Positions 4,701 through 5,664 of a stretch of 5,664 bases of DNA are shown piece by piece. How positions within the stretch are numbered: the first letter of the stretch is position 1; every line of letters begins with the position of its first letter. This stretch comes from Lachnospiraceae bacterium. Its GTDB lineage: Bacteria > Bacillota > Clostridia > Lachnospirales > Lachnospiraceae. The DNA lies in contig JAEEKC010000089.1 in NCBI GenBank assembly GCA_016282215.1, positions 1-5,664 on the forward strand, read 5' to 3'. The translations under genes and the position numbers were made by a program. The notes under the pieces were generated by a model, which was given only the letters and a program-made list of their open reading frames with translations, searched no databases and was not told the origin of the DNA.

Positions 4701-5315
4701 ATGAAAGTTGTTTTAGCTTCAAAATCACCGCGCAGTCAGGAACTGCTCTCACATCTGTTTACGGACTTTATGATCATTCCTGCACAGGGTGAGGAAAAGG
4801 CAGTATTCACGACACCGGAAGAATATGTGCGAAATCTTGCCACTGATAAAGCAAAGGAAATTGCAGAAAAGATATTGTCAAAAGACGCAGAAATCTCTGT
4901 GACCACTGATAACGAAGATATTCTGGTGATCGGTGCCGATACCATCGTTTATGCTGATTCACAGGTACTCGGAAAGCCAAAGGACACAGATGATGCATAC
5001 CGTATTCTTTCTCTTTTATCCGGCACATCACACCAGGTATATACGGGCGTTTGCTTTCTTCTAACCAAGGGAAAAACGCAAGCATTTATTACTCATTCTT
5101 TTGCTGAAAAGACTGAGGTTTTCGTTGATACGCTGTCACCTGATGAAATCCGTGATTATATCGCTACAGGAGATCCTCTTGATAAAGCCGGCAGTTACGG
5201 CATCCAAGGTGTGTTTTCAAAGCACATCACTCATATCAACGGGGATTACTTTAATGTAGTCGGGTTGCCGGTTAGCCGGATCTACCGGGAACTTCGGGAT
5301 TTTCTTCCTAAATAA
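4701..5315 (+). CDS. maf: Maf family nucleoside triphosphate pyrophosphatase
   Basis: A 204-residue cytoplasmic enzyme of the Maf/YhdE/YceF family, which hydrolyses non-canonical or excess nucleoside triphosphates (such as dTTP, UTP and modified pyrimidine or 7-methylguanine forms) to monophosphate and pyrophosphate. Family motifs are in order: LASKSPRSQELL (5-16), with SPRS where SPRR is usual; GADTIV (78-83) with the metal-binding Asp80; LGKPKDTDDA (90-99); SGTSHQVYTGV (107-117); GDPLDKAGSYGIQG (157-170); and NVVGLP (185-190). YGIQG suggests a YhdE-like (dTTP/UTP) preference, with moderate certainty. A link to septum control is known from Bacillus, but no division genes lie nearby here. AGGAGA (4687-4692) lies eight bases before the ATG. 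The gene appears to stand alone, with its own promoter and terminator. Confidence 0.97.
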   Translation: MKVVLASKSPRSQELLSHLFTDFMIIPAQGEEKAVFTTPEEYVRNLATDKAKEIAEKILSKDAEISVTTDNEDILVIGADTIVYADSQVLGKPKDTDDAYRILSLLSGTSHQVYTGVCFLLTKGKTQAFITHSFAEKTEVFVDTLSPDEIRDYIATGDPLDKAGSYGIQGVFSKHITHINGDYFNVVGLPVSRIYRELRDFLPK

Positions 5316-5394
5316 CCGATGAATATCTAATTCAAACCTTTCACTTTATTTCTCATTACATGTGATACCTATTCATACTGGATTTTATGCACAA

Positions 5395-5422
5395 AAAAAC
5401 ACCGGATAAAACCGGTGTTTTT
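5395..5422. terminator. Bidirectional terminator between maf and the tRNA genes
   Basis: A perfect 11-base-pair hairpin (5395-5405 with 5412-5422, loop ATAAAA) has a GC core ACACCGG and is flanked by A and T runs, giving a T-run on each strand. It ends maf on the plus strand and the tRNA-Glu/tRNA-Cys transcript on the minus strand. Confidence 0.9.
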
Positions 5423-5424
5423 CG

Positions 5425-5495
5425 AGGTGCTGAACGGATTTGAACCGATGATCAGGGAGTTGCAGTCCCACGCCTTACCACTTGGCTACAGCACC
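5425..5495 (-). tRNA. tRNA-Cys (anticodon GCA)
   Basis: A complete 71-base cloverleaf. The acceptor arms GGTGCTG and CAGCACC pair fully; the D arm is GCC/GGC, the anticodon loop CTGCAAC carries GCA, and the T loop is TTCAAAT. The discriminator base is U73, a cysteine identity element. CCA is not encoded. The top pair of the anticodon stem is a U-U mismatch. A terminator follows directly. Confidence 0.97.
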
Positions 5496-5510
5496 ATAAA
5501 ATAAAAAATA

Positions 5511-5538
5511 TCCTGTAAGCATACTTATTGCTTACGGG
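5511..5538 (-). terminator. Hairpin between the tRNA genes, weak terminator or processing site
   Basis: GTAAGCA (5515-5521) and TGCTTAC (5529-5535) form a perfect seven-base-pair stem with a seven-base loop, extended by CC/GG. On the minus strand it is followed by an AT-rich, T-rich stretch (5510-5496). It may partly attenuate tRNA-Glu transcription before tRNA-Cys, or guide 3'-end processing. Confidence 0.45.
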
Positions 5539-5540
5539 AG

Positions 5541-5612
5541 TGACCCCGACGGGAATTGAACCCGTGTTACCGCCGTGAAAGGGCGATGTCTTAACCGCTT
5601 GACCACGGAGCC
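5541..5612 (-). tRNA. tRNA-Glu (anticodon TTC)
   Basis: A complete 72-base cloverleaf. Acceptor arms GGCTCCG and CGGGGTC pair with two G-U pairs; the D arm is GTC/GAC, the anticodon stem TCGCC/GGCGG holds the loop CTTTCAC with anticodon TTC, and the T arm is ACGGG/CCCGT. The discriminator is A73 and CCA is not encoded. It lies 45 bases upstream of tRNA-Cys on the same strand. Confidence 0.97.
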
Positions 5613-5664
5613 ATTAATTATCATAAGGTTTATGCAATAGCGAAGTGTTGCATTCACTCCTTAT

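Noticed and set aside
4807..5085. Minus-strand open frame opposite maf
   Set aside because: Fully inside maf, whose family motifs are complete; no ribosome site or recognisable domain.

Overview
The window looks like chromosomal DNA from a Clostridia-type Firmicute, most likely Lachnospiraceae or a close relative. This rests on purine-rich Shine-Dalgarno sites, tRNA genes without an encoded CCA, secreted BIG2-type surface proteins with a very lysine-rich C-terminus, and a stand-alone LytTR regulator paired with a DUF3021 membrane protein. The species cannot be named from sequence alone.

Layout. Bases 1-349 (minus) hold the N-terminal part of a secreted, GLUG-like surface protein cut by the window edge. 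Bases 601-1558 (minus) hold a two-gene operon: a LytTR-domain DNA-binding protein followed by a four-helix DUF3021 membrane protein, with a consensus promoter upstream and a terminator downstream. Bases 1703-3376 (minus) encode a 557-residue secreted protein with a beta-solenoid-like middle, one BIG2 domain and a basic C-terminal domain. Bases 3377-3775 are non-coding but dense: a 75-base near-perfect inverted repeat, a degenerate extra arm of it, a terminator hairpin, a pair of direct repeats, three copies of a 16-base repeat and a strong promoter. Bases 3776-4537 (minus) encode a sirtuin. It diverges from maf (4701-5315, plus) with back-to-back promoters between them. A bidirectional terminator separates maf from tRNA-Cys and tRNA-Glu, both on the minus strand.

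Main observation. The heptamer ATTCGGT occurs only four times on the plus strand, as two pairs. One pair lies upstream of each of the two secreted-protein genes, and in both pairs the repeats are exactly 21 bp apart. In both places an extended -10 element (TGnTATAAA, TGnTATTAT) follows at exactly the same distance on the minus strand. Direct repeats about two helical turns apart upstream of a promoter are the usual binding geometry of LytTR regulators. The simplest reading is that the LytTR/DUF3021 pair between the two surface-protein genes is a membrane-controlled switch for them. In both cases the -10 lies inside the terminator hairpin of the gene upstream, so upstream transcripts should stop there while new transcripts starting inside the hairpin would lack its full stem. 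This is inferred from sequence; binding has not been shown.

The sirtuin, maf and the tRNAs are ordinary housekeeping genes with no evident link to the surface-protein locus.
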